A stretch of DNA of 59,202 bases from an uncultured Clostridia bacterium (GTDB lineage: Bacteria; Bacillota; Clostridia; TANB77; CAG-508). The notes under the pieces are model-generated. The model had not been told where the DNA came from and made no database searches. It worked only from the letters and a program-made list of their open reading frames with translations. The translations under genes and the position numbers were made by a program. The stretch lies in the NCBI GenBank assembly GCA_944393375.1, contig CALXZX010000007.1:1-59202 (forward strand), written 5' to 3'. This document shows, one piece after another, positions 7,699 through 16,052 of the stretch; the first letter of the stretch is position 1; each line of letters starts with the position of its first letter.

Positions 7699-7728
7699 TT
7701 GTCAAAATTCGACATCTTATGATATAAT
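7699..7728 (+). promoter_or_regulatory. xpt promoter
   Basis: TTGTCA (7699-7704), an 18-base spacer and TATAAT (7723-7728), about 37 bp before the start codon. I see no purine riboswitch in the short leader. Confidence 0.65.
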
Positions 7729-7764
7729 AATTTTCATAAATATAAATTTAGGAGCTGATCTTGT

Positions 7765-8340
7765 ATGGATTTATTAAAAGAAAAAATTAAAAATGATGGT
7801 ATTGTTATTAATGAAAATGTTTTAAAAGTTGATAATTTTTTGAATCATCAAGTAGATACAAAATTAATGGATTTAATTGGAAAAGAATTTGCTGATTACT
7901 TTAAAGAAAAAAACATTACAAAAGTCGTTACCATTGAATCTTCTGGAATAGCACCTGCTTATGCAACTGCATTAAAATTAGATGTCCCTTTTGTTATCTT
8001 TAAAAAGCAATCTTCTGCTATTTTAGATACAGAAACAACTATTCAAACACCAGTACATTCTTTTACAAAAAACACTGATTATGTCTTAATGGCTTCAAAA
8101 AAATATTTATCTGAAAATGATAATATTTTAATTATTGATGACTTTCTTGCAAATGGACAAGCAGCAATGGGTGCTTACAGAATTTTAAAAGAAGCAGGTT
8201 CTTCTGTTGCAGGTATTGGAATTGTTATCGAAAAGTCTTTCCAAGATGGAAGAAAAAAATTAGAGGATTTAGGTTTAGACGTTTACTCTTTAGCAAGAGT
8301 TTCTAAAATTTCTTCTGATAGTATTGAGTTTCTAGACTAA
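7765..8340 (+). CDS. xpt: Xanthine phosphoribosyltransferase
   Basis: Purine salvage enzyme converting xanthine and PRPP to XMP. 191 residues, the normal length for Xpt. The PRPP-binding loop is visible as [14 protein letters not shown], the base-recognition part as [12 protein letters not shown], and the FKKQSSAI segment is typical of the family. TAGGAGC lies upstream of the ATG at the right distance. It is one of the few plus-strand genes, monocistronic, with its own promoter and a strong terminator. In many Firmicutes xpt is controlled by a guanine riboswitch or PurR; neither is obvious here because the leader is only about 30 bases. Confidence 0.95.
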   Translation: MDLLKEKIKNDGIVINENVLKVDNFLNHQVDTKLMDLIGKEFADYFKEKNITKVVTIESSGIAPAYATALKLDVPFVIFKKQSSAILDTETTIQTPVHSFTKNTDYVLMASKKYLSENDNILIIDDFLANGQAAMGAYRILKEAGSSVAGIGIVIEKSFQDGRKKLEDLGLDVYSLARVSKISSDSIEFLD

Positions 8341-8343
8341 ACA

Positions 8344-8384
8344 GAAAACACATAGTTCTCTTTACTATGTGTTTTTCTTTTTGA
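8344..8384 (+). terminator. xpt terminator
   Basis: An 11-bp stem, AAACACATAGT with ACTATGTGTTT (8346-8356, 8364-8374), is followed by TTCTTTTTG. Confidence 0.85.
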
Positions 8385-8394
8385 TTAATTTTTA

Positions 8395-8817
8395 TTATTT
8401 TTTCACCATTGTTCCTATATATGCAAATGTTCCAAATGCTAAGAAAAGCATAATGACATAAAATAAGACTAATAAAACCATACCTACTTTAATAGAAACA
8501 TTTAAAAGATAACATATCCATTTTGTTAAAAACATATTAACAGAACCTAGTCCTTTTACATAACTATTATTTTTAGCTTGTACGAATTTTTCACTTGGTA
8601 CTTCATAAATTGCTGATAATTCATAAATCATGTCTAAATCTGGATATTCTAATCCAAGTTCCCATTTCCTAATATCTTTTTCTTTTATTGTTTTATTAGA
8701 TAAATGTGACATGAGTTCTACACGTGACCAACCTTTTTCATTTCTTAGCCTAATTAGTAGTTCTTCTATTCCTTCTCCTACTTCTTTTTTCTCTTTCTTT
8801 CCTTTTACTTGTTCCAT
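8395..8817 (-). CDS. XRE-type HTH protein with C-terminal membrane segment
   Basis: 140 residues. An N-terminal helix-turn-helix of the Cro/C1 type covers about residues 17-75 (GIEELLIRLRNEKGWSRVELMSHLSNK, then IRKWELGLEYPDLDMIYELSAIY). The C-terminal 40 residues form one or two membrane helices (VGMVLLVLFYVIMLFLAFGTFAYIG). Such proteins tether a DNA-binding domain to the membrane and are common in Clostridia; their targets are mostly unknown. It ends convergently with xpt, 55 bp away, and is monocistronic. No partner gene is adjacent. Confidence 0.75.
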   Translation of the reverse strand: MEQVKGKKEKKEVGEGIEELLIRLRNEKGWSRVELMSHLSNKTIKEKDIRKWELGLEYPDLDMIYELSAIYEVPSEKFVQAKNNSYVKGLGSVNMFLTKWICYLLNVSIKVGMVLLVLFYVIMLFLAFGTFAYIGTMVKK

Positions 8818-8954
8818 TTTTCATTTTCCCCATTTTTATTTTCTTTTATTATCATTAAAAATATTTTTAACTTAAATTTATATTATATCTTTTTTCTGTT
8901 TTTGTCAAAAAGAAAAATAGGTATTTATTATACCCATTTTCCAAAAATATTTTT

Positions 8955-10676
8955 CTAGCTTTCCAACACCTTTTTCAATTCTTCATTTCTTTTCGTTTTA
9001 TGAGTTGTTGTTTTGATTAATGGTTCATCTGTTAAAATCATATGCATAATATATTTATATCTTGGTAATGTTTTATTGACTTCTTTTATTTTATTCCAGA
9101 TAATTGGAAATAAATCTTCTTCTGAAATCTCTCCATATTTCTCTTTTACAATTTCTTTATTGTATACAACTTCTACTGCTACTTTTATTTTGCTTTTATC
9201 CTCTTTATCTGGCATACCATATACAAATGATTCTTCTATTTCCTCATTTCGATTAATTAAAGTTTCTAATTCTTCTGGAAATACTTTTTTACCATTTTTT
9301 AAGACAATCATATCTTTTTTTCTTCCTGTAATAAATAAAAAACCATCTTTATCTAAATATCCTAAATCTCCTGTATGGAACCAGCCATCTTGTAATACTT
9401 CTTTTGTTGCTTCTTCATTTTCATAATATCCAAGCATGACATTTGGACCTTTTACTGTAATTTCTCCGATTCCCTTTTCATCTTTATCTACAATTTTTAC
9501 TTCTGTATGTTTCATAGGAATTCCCACTGAGCCATATTTTGCATATTTGTCATTTTCTGCTGCAATAACGGGTGATGTTTCTGTTAAACCATATCCTTGT
9601 ACCATATGAATTCCAAATTCGTTGAATTTTCTCTCTGTTCTACTATCAAATGGTGCACCTCCTGCAACAACAAATCGCATTTTACCACCTAGTCCATCAA
9701 TGATTTGTTTAAATAGTTTTCTTCGAATATCTATATGGAATTTTAATAGAAAATTACTAATTTTTGTTGCTACTTTAATTAATTTTGTTTTTCCTTGTTT
9801 TTCAATTTCTTTTTCAATATTGGCATACATTTTATCTACTAATAAAGGAACACCTATAAATACAGATACTTGATATTCCAATAAATTTTGCTTAATATAT
9901 CGTAATCCATCTGGAAATACGGTTTTTACACCACATGCTAACATCACTACCATAGCAGTTGAACCAAATATATGGTGATATGGCAAGAAAGCAATATTGA
10001 CATCTGTTGGCAAAAATGTTTCTACAATTTGCATATCATAAACATTGGTTGCAATCCCATATTGTGATAACATAACTGCTTTTGATTTAGAAGTTGTTCC
10101 AGATGTAAATAATAGGATACTCATTCCTTTTGAGTCAACTTTGTGATTTACAAAATCTTGATTTCCTGCTTCTAAAATTTCTTTTCCTTTTTCTAGTAAT
10201 TGTTCAATATTTTCAAAACCATCTATGTTACTCATGCAAATATATTCATGGATATTTGTTTTTTGCTTTTCTTTAATCACTTGTATTTTATCTGTTAGTT
10301 TTTCATCAAAAATAATACCATCTACTTTGCTTCTCATTAATGATTCTTCTAGCTCGTTAATTTGTAAGTCTTTATCTAGTGGTACAGAAACAATGCCACC
10401 TAATAGACAGGCTAAGTGTGAAATTGCCCAATGATATTGATTTTTCCCAATAATAGCAATTCGTTTTCCTTGCAATCCTTTAGCATATAAAGCTGTTCCT
10501 AATACATTTATATCTTTTAATAATTGTATATAAGTTATATTTTTGTATTTTACTTTATTTTCTTCTTTTTTCTCTTTAATGGTAAAAGCTATATTTTCTG
10601 GATATAACTCTACAGAATGATAAATAATTTCTTTTATGTTCTCAAATTTTGGAACTTCTCTCAATTGATTTTTCAT
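8955..10676 (-). CDS. Long-chain fatty acid--CoA ligase family enzyme (copy 1)
   Basis: AMP-forming acyl-CoA synthetase. About 573 residues from the ATG at 10676, which has GGAGGG 8 bases upstream; the earlier ATG falls inside the operator. Motifs: P-loop LLFTSGTTSKSKAV, YGLTETSPVIAAE, the adenylate motif GWFHTGDLGYLD and hinge GRKKDMIVLKNGKKVFPEE. It adenylates a fatty acid and transfers it to CoA (or another thiol), at the membrane or in the cytosol. A second copy at 33595 shares all motifs. The promoter carries a 23-bp palindrome over its -10, so expression is probably under a dedicated repressor. Confidence 0.88.
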   Translation of the reverse strand: MKNQLREVPKFENIKEIIYHSVELYPENIAFTIKEKKEENKVKYKNITYIQLLKDINVLGTALYAKGLQGKRIAIIGKNQYHWAISHLACLLGGIVSVPLDKDLQINELEESLMRSKVDGIIFDEKLTDKIQVIKEKQKTNIHEYICMSNIDGFENIEQLLEKGKEILEAGNQDFVNHKVDSKGMSILLFTSGTTSKSKAVMLSQYGIATNVYDMQIVETFLPTDVNIAFLPYHHIFGSTAMVVMLACGVKTVFPDGLRYIKQNLLEYQVSVFIGVPLLVDKMYANIEKEIEKQGKTKLIKVATKISNFLLKFHIDIRRKLFKQIIDGLGGKMRFVVAGGAPFDSRTERKFNEFGIHMVQGYGLTETSPVIAAENDKYAKYGSVGIPMKHTEVKIVDKDEKGIGEITVKGPNVMLGYYENEEATKEVLQDGWFHTGDLGYLDKDGFLFITGRKKDMIVLKNGKKVFPEELETLINRNEEIEESFVYGMPDKEDKSKIKVAVEVVYNKEIVKEKYGEISEEDLFPIIWNKIKEVNKTLPRYKYIMHMILTDEPLIKTTTHKTKRNEELKKVLES

Positions 10677-10690
10677 ATTTAAAACCCTCC

Positions 10691-10713
10691 AATCTGGTTT
10701 TCTAAACCAGATT
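10691..10713. promoter_or_regulatory. Palindromic operator upstream of acyl-CoA synthetase 1
   Basis: Arms AATCTGGTTT and AAACCAGATT are separated by TCT, a perfect 10+3+10 palindrome. It overlaps the -10 hexamer of the promoter at 10709-10737. No neighbouring regulator gene is an obvious partner; the DUF1836 protein on the other side is one candidate. Confidence 0.65.
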
Positions 10714-10737
10714 AACATATCAATATAACTTTGTCAA
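10709..10737 (-). promoter_or_regulatory. Acyl-CoA synthetase 1 promoter
   Basis: On minus, TTGACA (10732-10737), a 17-base spacer, then TAATCT (10709-10714) inside the palindrome. Confidence 0.65.
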
Positions 10738-10851
10738 TATTGACTATCTGTTTCAAGCATGGTAATATATATGTATATATGCTGTTTCAGGGATTTTTAA
10801 CAAATTATGAAAATTTTATGAAATAAAATTTAAAATAAAGGATTGAAATAT

Positions 10852-11349
10852 ATGAGTAAAGAATTAATAAAATTACATATTCCTAGATGGAAAGAATTGC
10901 CCAATGTTGATTTATATCTAGATCAAGTGGTTACTTTAATAAATGAAACTTTATCTTCTTTCTTATCAAATTCAAATTCTGAAGAAGATGCACTTATTTT
11001 GACGAAGAATATGATTAATAACTATGTAAAAAATAAAATTATAGAACCACCTATAAAGAAAAAATACAACAAAAATCACTTGGCTCAATTTTTTGTCATA
11101 TGTGTTTTAAAAGAGGTTTATAAAATAAATGATATAAAGATATTGATTGGATTAGCTTTAGAAAGTGCACCAATTGAAATTGCATATGACAATTTTTGCA
11201 AATTATTTGAAAAGGCCTTAGATTGTGTATTTAATAAAACAGATTTCATCGATAATTATTCTACAAATGACCGTAAGTATTTGTTAAAAGCTGTTTTACT
11301 TTCTTGTGCTTATGCGATTTATACAAAAAAAGAAATAAGTGAAAATTAA
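10852..11349 (+). CDS. DUF1836 domain-containing protein
   Basis: About 165 residues. It matches the DUF1836 family pattern: a short N-terminal IPRWKELPNVDLYLDQV, then MINNYVKNKIIEPPIKKKYNKNHLAQFFVICVLK, which resembles a MerR-like or winged helix with the typical NYVK and KKYNKNHLA phrases. I use the ATG at 10852 because AAAGGA lies 9 bases upstream; a TTG three codons earlier sits too close to that site. The family is found in Firmicutes and is thought to bind DNA, but no function is established. It diverges from acyl-CoA synthetase 1, so it could regulate it. Confidence 0.75.
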   Translation: MSKELIKLHIPRWKELPNVDLYLDQVVTLINETLSSFLSNSNSEEDALILTKNMINNYVKNKIIEPPIKKKYNKNHLAQFFVICVLKEVYKINDIKILIGLALESAPIEIAYDNFCKLFEKALDCVFNKTDFIDNYSTNDRKYLLKAVLLSCAYAIYTKKEISEN

Positions 11350-11369
11350 TTCATTTATTTCTTTTTTTA

Positions 11370-11561
11370 TTATTTTAAAACTAAAGCATGCTTTGGGCAA
11401 AAATCTGAACATTTTCCACAACTAATACATTTTGCATAATCAATTGTAGGTGCTTGGAAATCTTCTTGACTTAATGCACCAACTGGACACACCTTTACTG
11501 CTGGACATTTATGGTTTTGTGGACAATTTTCTACAATAATATTTAACTTTTTCTTTTCCAT
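11370..11561 (-). CDS. Small 4Fe-4S ferredoxin
   Basis: 63-residue electron carrier. The second cluster motif is complete, CISCGKCSDFCP at about 46-57. The first is irregular, with cysteines at 13, 19 and 25 (NCPQNHKCPAVKVCP) spaced unlike the usual CX2CX2C, so it may bind one or two clusters. AGGAGG lies at the right distance before ATG. It is convergent with the DUF1836 gene and 67 bp downstream of an acetyltransferase gene. Donor and acceptor cannot be deduced. Confidence 0.85.
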   Translation of the reverse strand: MEKKKLNIIVENCPQNHKCPAVKVCPVGALSQEDFQAPTIDYAKCISCGKCSDFCPKHALVLK

Positions 11562-11627
11562 ACCTTGCTTCCTCCTAGTTTCATTGTATTATATTTATTT
11601 ATACTTTATTACTACCAACTATATAGC

Positions 11628-12050
11628 TTATTTTTTCCATACCATTACATATTCTTTTTCATTTGTTGTTTTATCTATTTCTTCTTTTACAATTTTAAAT
11701 CCTTCTCTTTCATAAAACGCTCTTGCTCTTTCATTTTTCGCATACACGCTTAACATTAGCTCTGGATATTTTGATTTACAATATTGTATTAATTTTCTTC
11801 CTATTCCCATGGATTGTTTTTCTGCTCTGACAAATATCCCTGCAATATATTTACTAGATAATCCTATAAATCCACATATATCCTCTTTTTCTTTATAGAC
11901 ATAGATTTCTGCCTTTAAAATTTCTTTTCTCACATCTTCAAAATGGTTATCCCAGTATGTTTCAGGAATATAGTTATGTGTTCTCTTATTTTCTTTTAGC
12001 CAAATATCCATAATTTGATTTATATCTTTTTTATTTAATTTTTCAATCAT
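11628..12050 (-). CDS. GNAT family N-acetyltransferase
   Basis: 140 residues of the GCN5-related acetyltransferase fold, which moves an acetyl group from acetyl-CoA to an amine. The acetyl-CoA loop is IFVRAEKQSMGIGRKLIQYC, close to the Q/R-X-X-G-X-G/A consensus, and the C-terminal part has NERARAFYEREGFKIV, which is typical. The substrate is unknown. GGAGATACGG precedes the ATG. It follows the CsaA-like gene after 15 bp, so it is probably co-transcribed with csaA and nadE. Confidence 0.85.
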   Translation of the reverse strand: MIEKLNKKDINQIMDIWLKENKRTHNYIPETYWDNHFEDVRKEILKAEIYVYKEKEDICGFIGLSSKYIAGIFVRAEKQSMGIGRKLIQYCKSKYPELMLSVYAKNERARAFYEREGFKIVKEEIDKTTNEKEYVMVWKK

Positions 12051-12065
12051 CCGTATCTCCTTTAA

Positions 12066-12395
12066 TTATCCTAACTTATCTCCGTTACTCGCCTTTTTAT
12101 CAGGTGTAATTAATATGACACCTTCTTTACTATATGTTCCTAGAACCAATACCTCTGACAAAAAGTCTGCAATTTGTTTTTGCGGAAAGTTAACCACGGC
12201 TAATATTTGTTTTTCTATTAACTCTTCTGGAGTATATAGATTGGTAATTTGTGCTGATGATTTTTTGATGCCAATCTCTTCTCCAAAGTCAATTTCTAAT
12301 TTATAAGCTGGCTTTCTTGCTTTTTTTAATTCTTCTGCTCTTAAGATTGTCCCCACTCTAATATCTAATTTCATAAAGTCCTCAAAAGTTGCCAT
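12066..12395 (-). CDS. csaA: CsaA-like tRNA-binding domain protein
   Basis: 109 residues, a single OB-fold tRNA-binding domain of the kind seen at the C-terminus of methionyl-tRNA synthetase. Conserved phrases: FMKLDIRVGTIL, KPAYKLEIDFGEEIGIKKSSAQIT, ILAVVNFPQKQIADFLSEVLVLG. CsaA of Bacillus is described as a secretion-related chaperone that also binds tRNA. Length matches CsaA exactly. AAAGGGG precedes ATG. It lies 14 bp after nadE. Confidence 0.9.
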   Translation of the reverse strand: MATFEDFMKLDIRVGTILRAEELKKARKPAYKLEIDFGEEIGIKKSSAQITNLYTPEELIEKQILAVVNFPQKQIADFLSEVLVLGTYSKEGVILITPDKKASNGDKLG

Positions 12396-12409
12396 ACTCT
12401 TTCCCCTTT

Positions 12410-13177
12410 CTATTTTTCTTCTTTTAAATAGTTTTTTCTTTTAAATGTATAAACTGGGACTAGCTCCCTTTTATGTTTTGATGCATGATATCTTTTTAAG
12501 ATTTCCTTCTTTGCATGTTCTTCTGTATTTCCTGTTTCTATCATTTCTGCAATTTGACTATATTGGATTCCCATTTTTTCTTCATCTGTTTTTCCACCTA
12601 ATCCGTCATTTGGTGCCTTTTCTAATATTCTTTCTGGAACTCCTAAATATTTTCCAATGGCTAATACTTCATCAACTGTAAAATTTCCAATTGGATTAAA
12701 ATCTGAACTATTGTCTCCCCATTTGGTGGTATATCCCACCATAGCTTCACAAAGATTTCCCGTTCCAATTACTAAATAGCTTAGACTTTGTGCTATTCCG
12801 TATAAAGTAGTCATTCTTAATCTTGGCTTCATATTAATAGTTGCCTCTTTTGATAATTCTTCTCCCATTGCAAATTGTATTTCTTTTTCCATTTCATTAT
12901 ATGTATTAGTTAAATCTACTTTCAAAAATTTCACACCAAAGGTATCTGCTACTAATTTTGCATCTTCAAAATCATGAGAAATCGAATGGCATGGCATAGA
13001 TACAGCTACTACATTTTCTTTTCCTAATGCTTTTGTTGCCATAGCAATTACTGTTGCTGAATCCTTTCCTCCACTATTTCCAACAACAACACCTTTTGCT
13101 CCAATTTGTTTTACATATTCTTTAATCCAGTTAATTGCGCTTTCTATCTGTTTTATTAATTCATCTTTTTCCAACAT
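12410..13177 (-). CDS. nadE: NAD+ synthetase, ammonia-dependent type
   Basis: Last step of NAD synthesis: amidation of deamido-NAD with ATP. 255 residues, without the N-terminal glutaminase domain of the long form, so it uses ammonia directly. The PP-loop is VVGNSGGKDSATV (SGGKDS at 35-40). Other family motifs: GTGNLCEAMVGYTTKWGDNSSDFNPIG, and KAPNDGLGGKTDEEKMG near the end. AAGGAG lies 10 bases before ATG. It is followed at short distances by csaA and the acetyltransferase. Upstream, beyond a REP-like repeat, is a nadD-like gene, the enzyme that makes its substrate. Confidence 0.95.
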   Translation of the reverse strand: MLEKDELIKQIESAINWIKEYVKQIGAKGVVVGNSGGKDSATVIAMATKALGKENVVAVSMPCHSISHDFEDAKLVADTFGVKFLKVDLTNTYNEMEKEIQFAMGEELSKEATINMKPRLRMTTLYGIAQSLSYLVIGTGNLCEAMVGYTTKWGDNSSDFNPIGNFTVDEVLAIGKYLGVPERILEKAPNDGLGGKTDEEKMGIQYSQIAEMIETGNTEEHAKKEILKRYHASKHKRELVPVYTFKRKNYLKEEK

Positions 13178-13226
13178 AATTCAAATTCTCCTTTACATTC
13201 TTTTTTTATTTAATCTTTTATTTTTC

Positions 13227-13284
13227 AAAAATGACCAAACAGAAACGTCCCCAATTGTCCCAATTGCCTTGATTGGACATTTTA
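13227..13284 (-). repeat. GGGGACGTTTC hairpin repeat, copy B
   Basis: On minus it reads AAAATGTCCAA, an inserted segment of about 18 bases, then TTGGGGACGTTTCTG and TTTGGTCATTTTT. It matches copy A (2467) with one arm base changed and an insertion. It overlaps the nadD-like stop codon. Confidence 0.55.
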
Positions 13285-13899
13285 TCTATATAATTGATGT
13301 TTTGCTATATATGTGATAACTTCATCAGGTGTTAGATATCGAATGCTTTTTCCTTTTTTTATTTTTTCTCTTACAAATGTTGAACTCAAGTTGCTTTTTA
13401 TCGTGTCTTTTGCTTTGATAAATGCTTGTCTATGTTTTTTTAACAATTCATTGTTTTGAATAATTTCTTCCATACAATCATTATCTCTTTCTAAGATATA
13501 CAGTTTGAACTTAGTAGTAAGTTCTTCTACCTTTTTCCATGTATTCAATGTTTTTAAGTTATCACTTCCTGTTAAAAAAGCAACTTCATAATCTGGATAT
13601 TCTTCTTGTATTTTGTTTAATGTTTCAACTGTATATAATTGTCTTTGACCATCTATTTCAATTCTAGATACTTCAAATTTTTCATTTTTATCACAAACTG
13701 TTTTTAACATTTGATAACGATGTTCATTTTCAATTAAATCCGTCTTTTCATATTGACTATTCACTGGGACAAATATAATTTTTTCTATTTCTGGATATTC
13801 TGCTATCATTTGTTCTGCAAGTGAAAAATGTGAATTTAGTGGTGGATTAAAACAACCACCGAATACAATGATTTGCTTCTTATTCTCTTTCTTTTCCAT
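13282..13899 (-). CDS. Nicotinate-nucleotide adenylyltransferase-like protein
   Basis: About 205 residues of the nucleotidyltransferase superfamily. NadD joins nicotinate mononucleotide and ATP to deamido-NAD, the substrate of NadE. Visible: FGGCFNPPLNSHFSLAEQM near the start, LTGSDNLKTLNTWKKVEEL in the middle and SSTFVREKI near the end (the ISSTXXR motif). The first position of the nucleotide-binding (H/T)XGH motif is leucine here (LNSH), which is unusual and may lower activity or change the substrate. I start at the ATG at 13899, with GGAG 6 bases upstream. Its position just before nadE supports an NAD role. Confidence 0.75.
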   Translation of the reverse strand: MEKKENKKQIIVFGGCFNPPLNSHFSLAEQMIAEYPEIEKIIFVPVNSQYEKTDLIENEHRYQMLKTVCDKNEKFEVSRIEIDGQRQLYTVETLNKIQEEYPDYEVAFLTGSDNLKTLNTWKKVEELTTKFKLYILERDNDCMEEIIQNNELLKKHRQAFIKAKDTIKSNLSSTFVREKIKKGKSIRYLTPDEVITYIAKHQLYR

Positions 13900-13937
13900 A
13901 TTATTCTCCATTATATTTATTTTTTGTTATCTGTCCA

Positions 13938-14264
13938 CTATTGTTCTGGAACGACATCAAATACTATTAAATCTTCCTCTCCTATATTTTCAATAGAATG
14001 TGTGCTTCCTTTAGGACAATAATGACATTCGCCCTTTTTTACAATTTCTTCTTTTCCGTCTAATGTACATTTAGCAATTCCTGATAGAATATATACCACT
14101 TCACAACTCGTATTGTGTGTATGGATACCAATTGAACATCCCTTTTCTAAAGTAGATTTCATAATCTTAATATTACTGTCCATAAACATATTCGCTTTTG
14201 TTGTTCCTTTTCCATTATTTAAATTAGGTATTCCCACTTCTTTCATTTCATCAAAATTTATCAT
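13938..14264 (-). CDS. Cupin domain protein
   Basis: 108 residues forming one beta-barrel cupin. Motif 1 appears as GIHTHNTSCEVVYILSG and motif 2 as KKGECHYCPKGSTHSIENIG, giving the His and Glu ligands for one metal ion. Such single-domain cupins can be sugar isomerases, dioxygenases or sensors; nothing here says which. GAGGAG precedes ATG. It lies 38 bp upstream of the nadD-like gene, so they may be co-transcribed. Confidence 0.85.
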   Translation of the reverse strand: MINFDEMKEVGIPNLNNGKGTTKANMFMDSNIKIMKSTLEKGCSIGIHTHNTSCEVVYILSGIAKCTLDGKEEIVKKGECHYCPKGSTHSIENIGEEDLIVFDVVPEQ

Positions 14265-14359
14265 ATTCTTTTTCTCCTCTATCTATCGAATTCCTATTTT
14301 TTTATTCCTGTATAATATATCATATCCTTAAAAGTTTCTCAATTGTTTTTATATAACAA

Positions 14360-14392
14360 GATGAACTTTAAGGACTGTTCCTAAAGTTCATC
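14360..14392 (-). terminator. Hairpin after ABC permease gene
   Basis: An 11-bp stem, GATGAACTTTA with TAAAGTTCATC, with inner GGA/TCC pairing, starts 8 bp past the stop codon. The T-tract on minus is weak. Confidence 0.55.
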
Positions 14393-14399
14393 ACAAATC

Positions 14400-16049
14400 T
14401 TAAAATATTTTTCTATATAATTTTGTTTGATTTTTCTTTACATATTGATTAATTGCTAAATTAATCAATACAAGTATTAAAAATACTACTATCATTAAAA
14501 CAGTTATGTTATTGATTATAAATCCTATTCCTGTTAGTAAAACCACCACTATTACAGCATAAAAGAATTCATACATAACATTTACATTTTCCTTCATCAT
14601 GGCATATTCACTTGTCCATGTAATTTTTGGTTTTTTCAAATCAATTAATATCATCACTTTTTCTTGTACTAAACAAAGTCCCATTAATGTGATAAACAAA
14701 AATATACTAAATATGATATTCATGTTTGGCACTATCAAGCTATAACATATAGTAACAATGCAAGCAATTACACTATCTGCAATGAGTGCAGGATATAGTT
14801 TATATTTGAATTGTTTATATAAGCTAATTGGTATGGTTTTCATTAGTTTTGCTTTTTTTCCATCTCTTGAAACGGCAATGATGGATGTAAAGTTCATAAT
14901 ATATAATACTTGTGCAATACTAATGGCAATACATATTCCTACTGGGCTAAATATATTTTCTTGCATATTTGTAAAAAAGTCAAAACCTACACTTCTAGCA
15001 AATGAAATTAAAGCAATGGCAGGAATTCCAATAAATAGGATTGGATATACCATTGGTAAAATAATACATTGCAAACAAAAGATAGGTGTTCTCATAATTT
15101 GTTTTAGTTCTTTACTTAGAAAAGCTCTTTTAGGACTTCTTTGTTTACATTCACTTAACTTTAATTCTGTGTTTTTCTTTATTTTCATATTGTTTGTATT
15201 AACAACTGTTCCAATAGCTCCTTTTAAATATATTTTAGAAATTATCCAAGTAGCTATATAATAGGTCACAAAACTTTCTATCGCAAATAAAAGGACATTC
15301 GCCATTCCGATTATATTTTCATAGTTTATCAAACCATTCATAATTGGTTTTAAAATAACAAAATAGTCTGATATAAGTTCAATTAATCCATTGACTTCTA
15401 ACATTTTTTCTGTAAATCTATCTAATGAAATGCCTTCACTTGTTGAAAATAAGCTTGTAATAATGGCAAGTACAACAAATCCAATAAAAATAGATATATA
15501 TTGTACTTGTGTCTTATTTTTTATGACATTTGTAAATCTCATAATCACAGCCGTTATAAGAGAAGTCAATACAATTGGTATCATTGGTAACAATAATAAT
15601 ATAATCGTTACATATATATAAAATACAATACCTACTTTTACCAAATAACCATATACCAATATAGGTGACAGTAATAACATTAATTCCATAACATATTCAG
15701 ATACAATCATATTATTAATTTTTGCTCTTACTAGTTGTATAGGTTTTATCGGCATTCTTAAAAAGACTTTTAAATCTTTTGCAAAATATAAATTGTTTAA
15801 ACTTTCAAATATGCTTTTAGAAAATAAAAATATGAACATGATTAATAATACAATATTCACAAACACAGGTGCTTGATTTACTTTTATCAATTCTGTTGTT
15901 AAATAATAACTTGCCACTCCCATAATCGTAGAAATGGTTCCAAATATAATCACAAATATCAATACGGTTAAAGCTTTATTCACAATACTTTTATTTTCAT
16001 TATCTTTTCTATGTGCATTTTTAAAAATAACTTTATTTAATCTATTCAT
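14400..16049 (-). CDS. ABC transporter permease, large multi-spanning
   Basis: 549 residues with about 12 hydrophobic segments (for example 28-50, 62-80, 130-175, 205-225, 330-365, 410-440, 480-535). The topology is like the larger ABC-2 type exporter permeases of Firmicutes. It contains no ATPase motif and pairs with the ATP-binding gene upstream, whose stop is 3 bp before its start, so the two are translationally coupled. GAGGAAT precedes the ATG. The substrate is unknown; related proteins export peptides, drugs or lipids. Confidence 0.8.
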   Translation of the reverse strand: MNRLNKVIFKNAHRKDNENKSIVNKALTVLIFVIIFGTISTIMGVASYYLTTELIKVNQAPVFVNIVLLIMFIFLFSKSIFESLNNLYFAKDLKVFLRMPIKPIQLVRAKINNMIVSEYVMELMLLLSPILVYGYLVKVGIVFYIYVTIILLLLPMIPIVLTSLITAVIMRFTNVIKNKTQVQYISIFIGFVVLAIITSLFSTSEGISLDRFTEKMLEVNGLIELISDYFVILKPIMNGLINYENIIGMANVLLFAIESFVTYYIATWIISKIYLKGAIGTVVNTNNMKIKKNTELKLSECKQRSPKRAFLSKELKQIMRTPIFCLQCIILPMVYPILFIGIPAIALISFARSVGFDFFTNMQENIFSPVGICIAISIAQVLYIMNFTSIIAVSRDGKKAKLMKTIPISLYKQFKYKLYPALIADSVIACIVTICYSLIVPNMNIIFSIFLFITLMGLCLVQEKVMILIDLKKPKITWTSEYAMMKENVNVMYEFFYAVIVVVLLTGIGFIINNITVLMIVVFLILVLINLAINQYVKKNQTKLYRKIF

Positions 16050-16052
16050 TGT

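Noticed and set aside
7640..7764. Purine riboswitch before xpt
   Set aside because: The promoter leaves about 30 bases of leader, too short for the aptamer, and the conserved loop sequences are not there.
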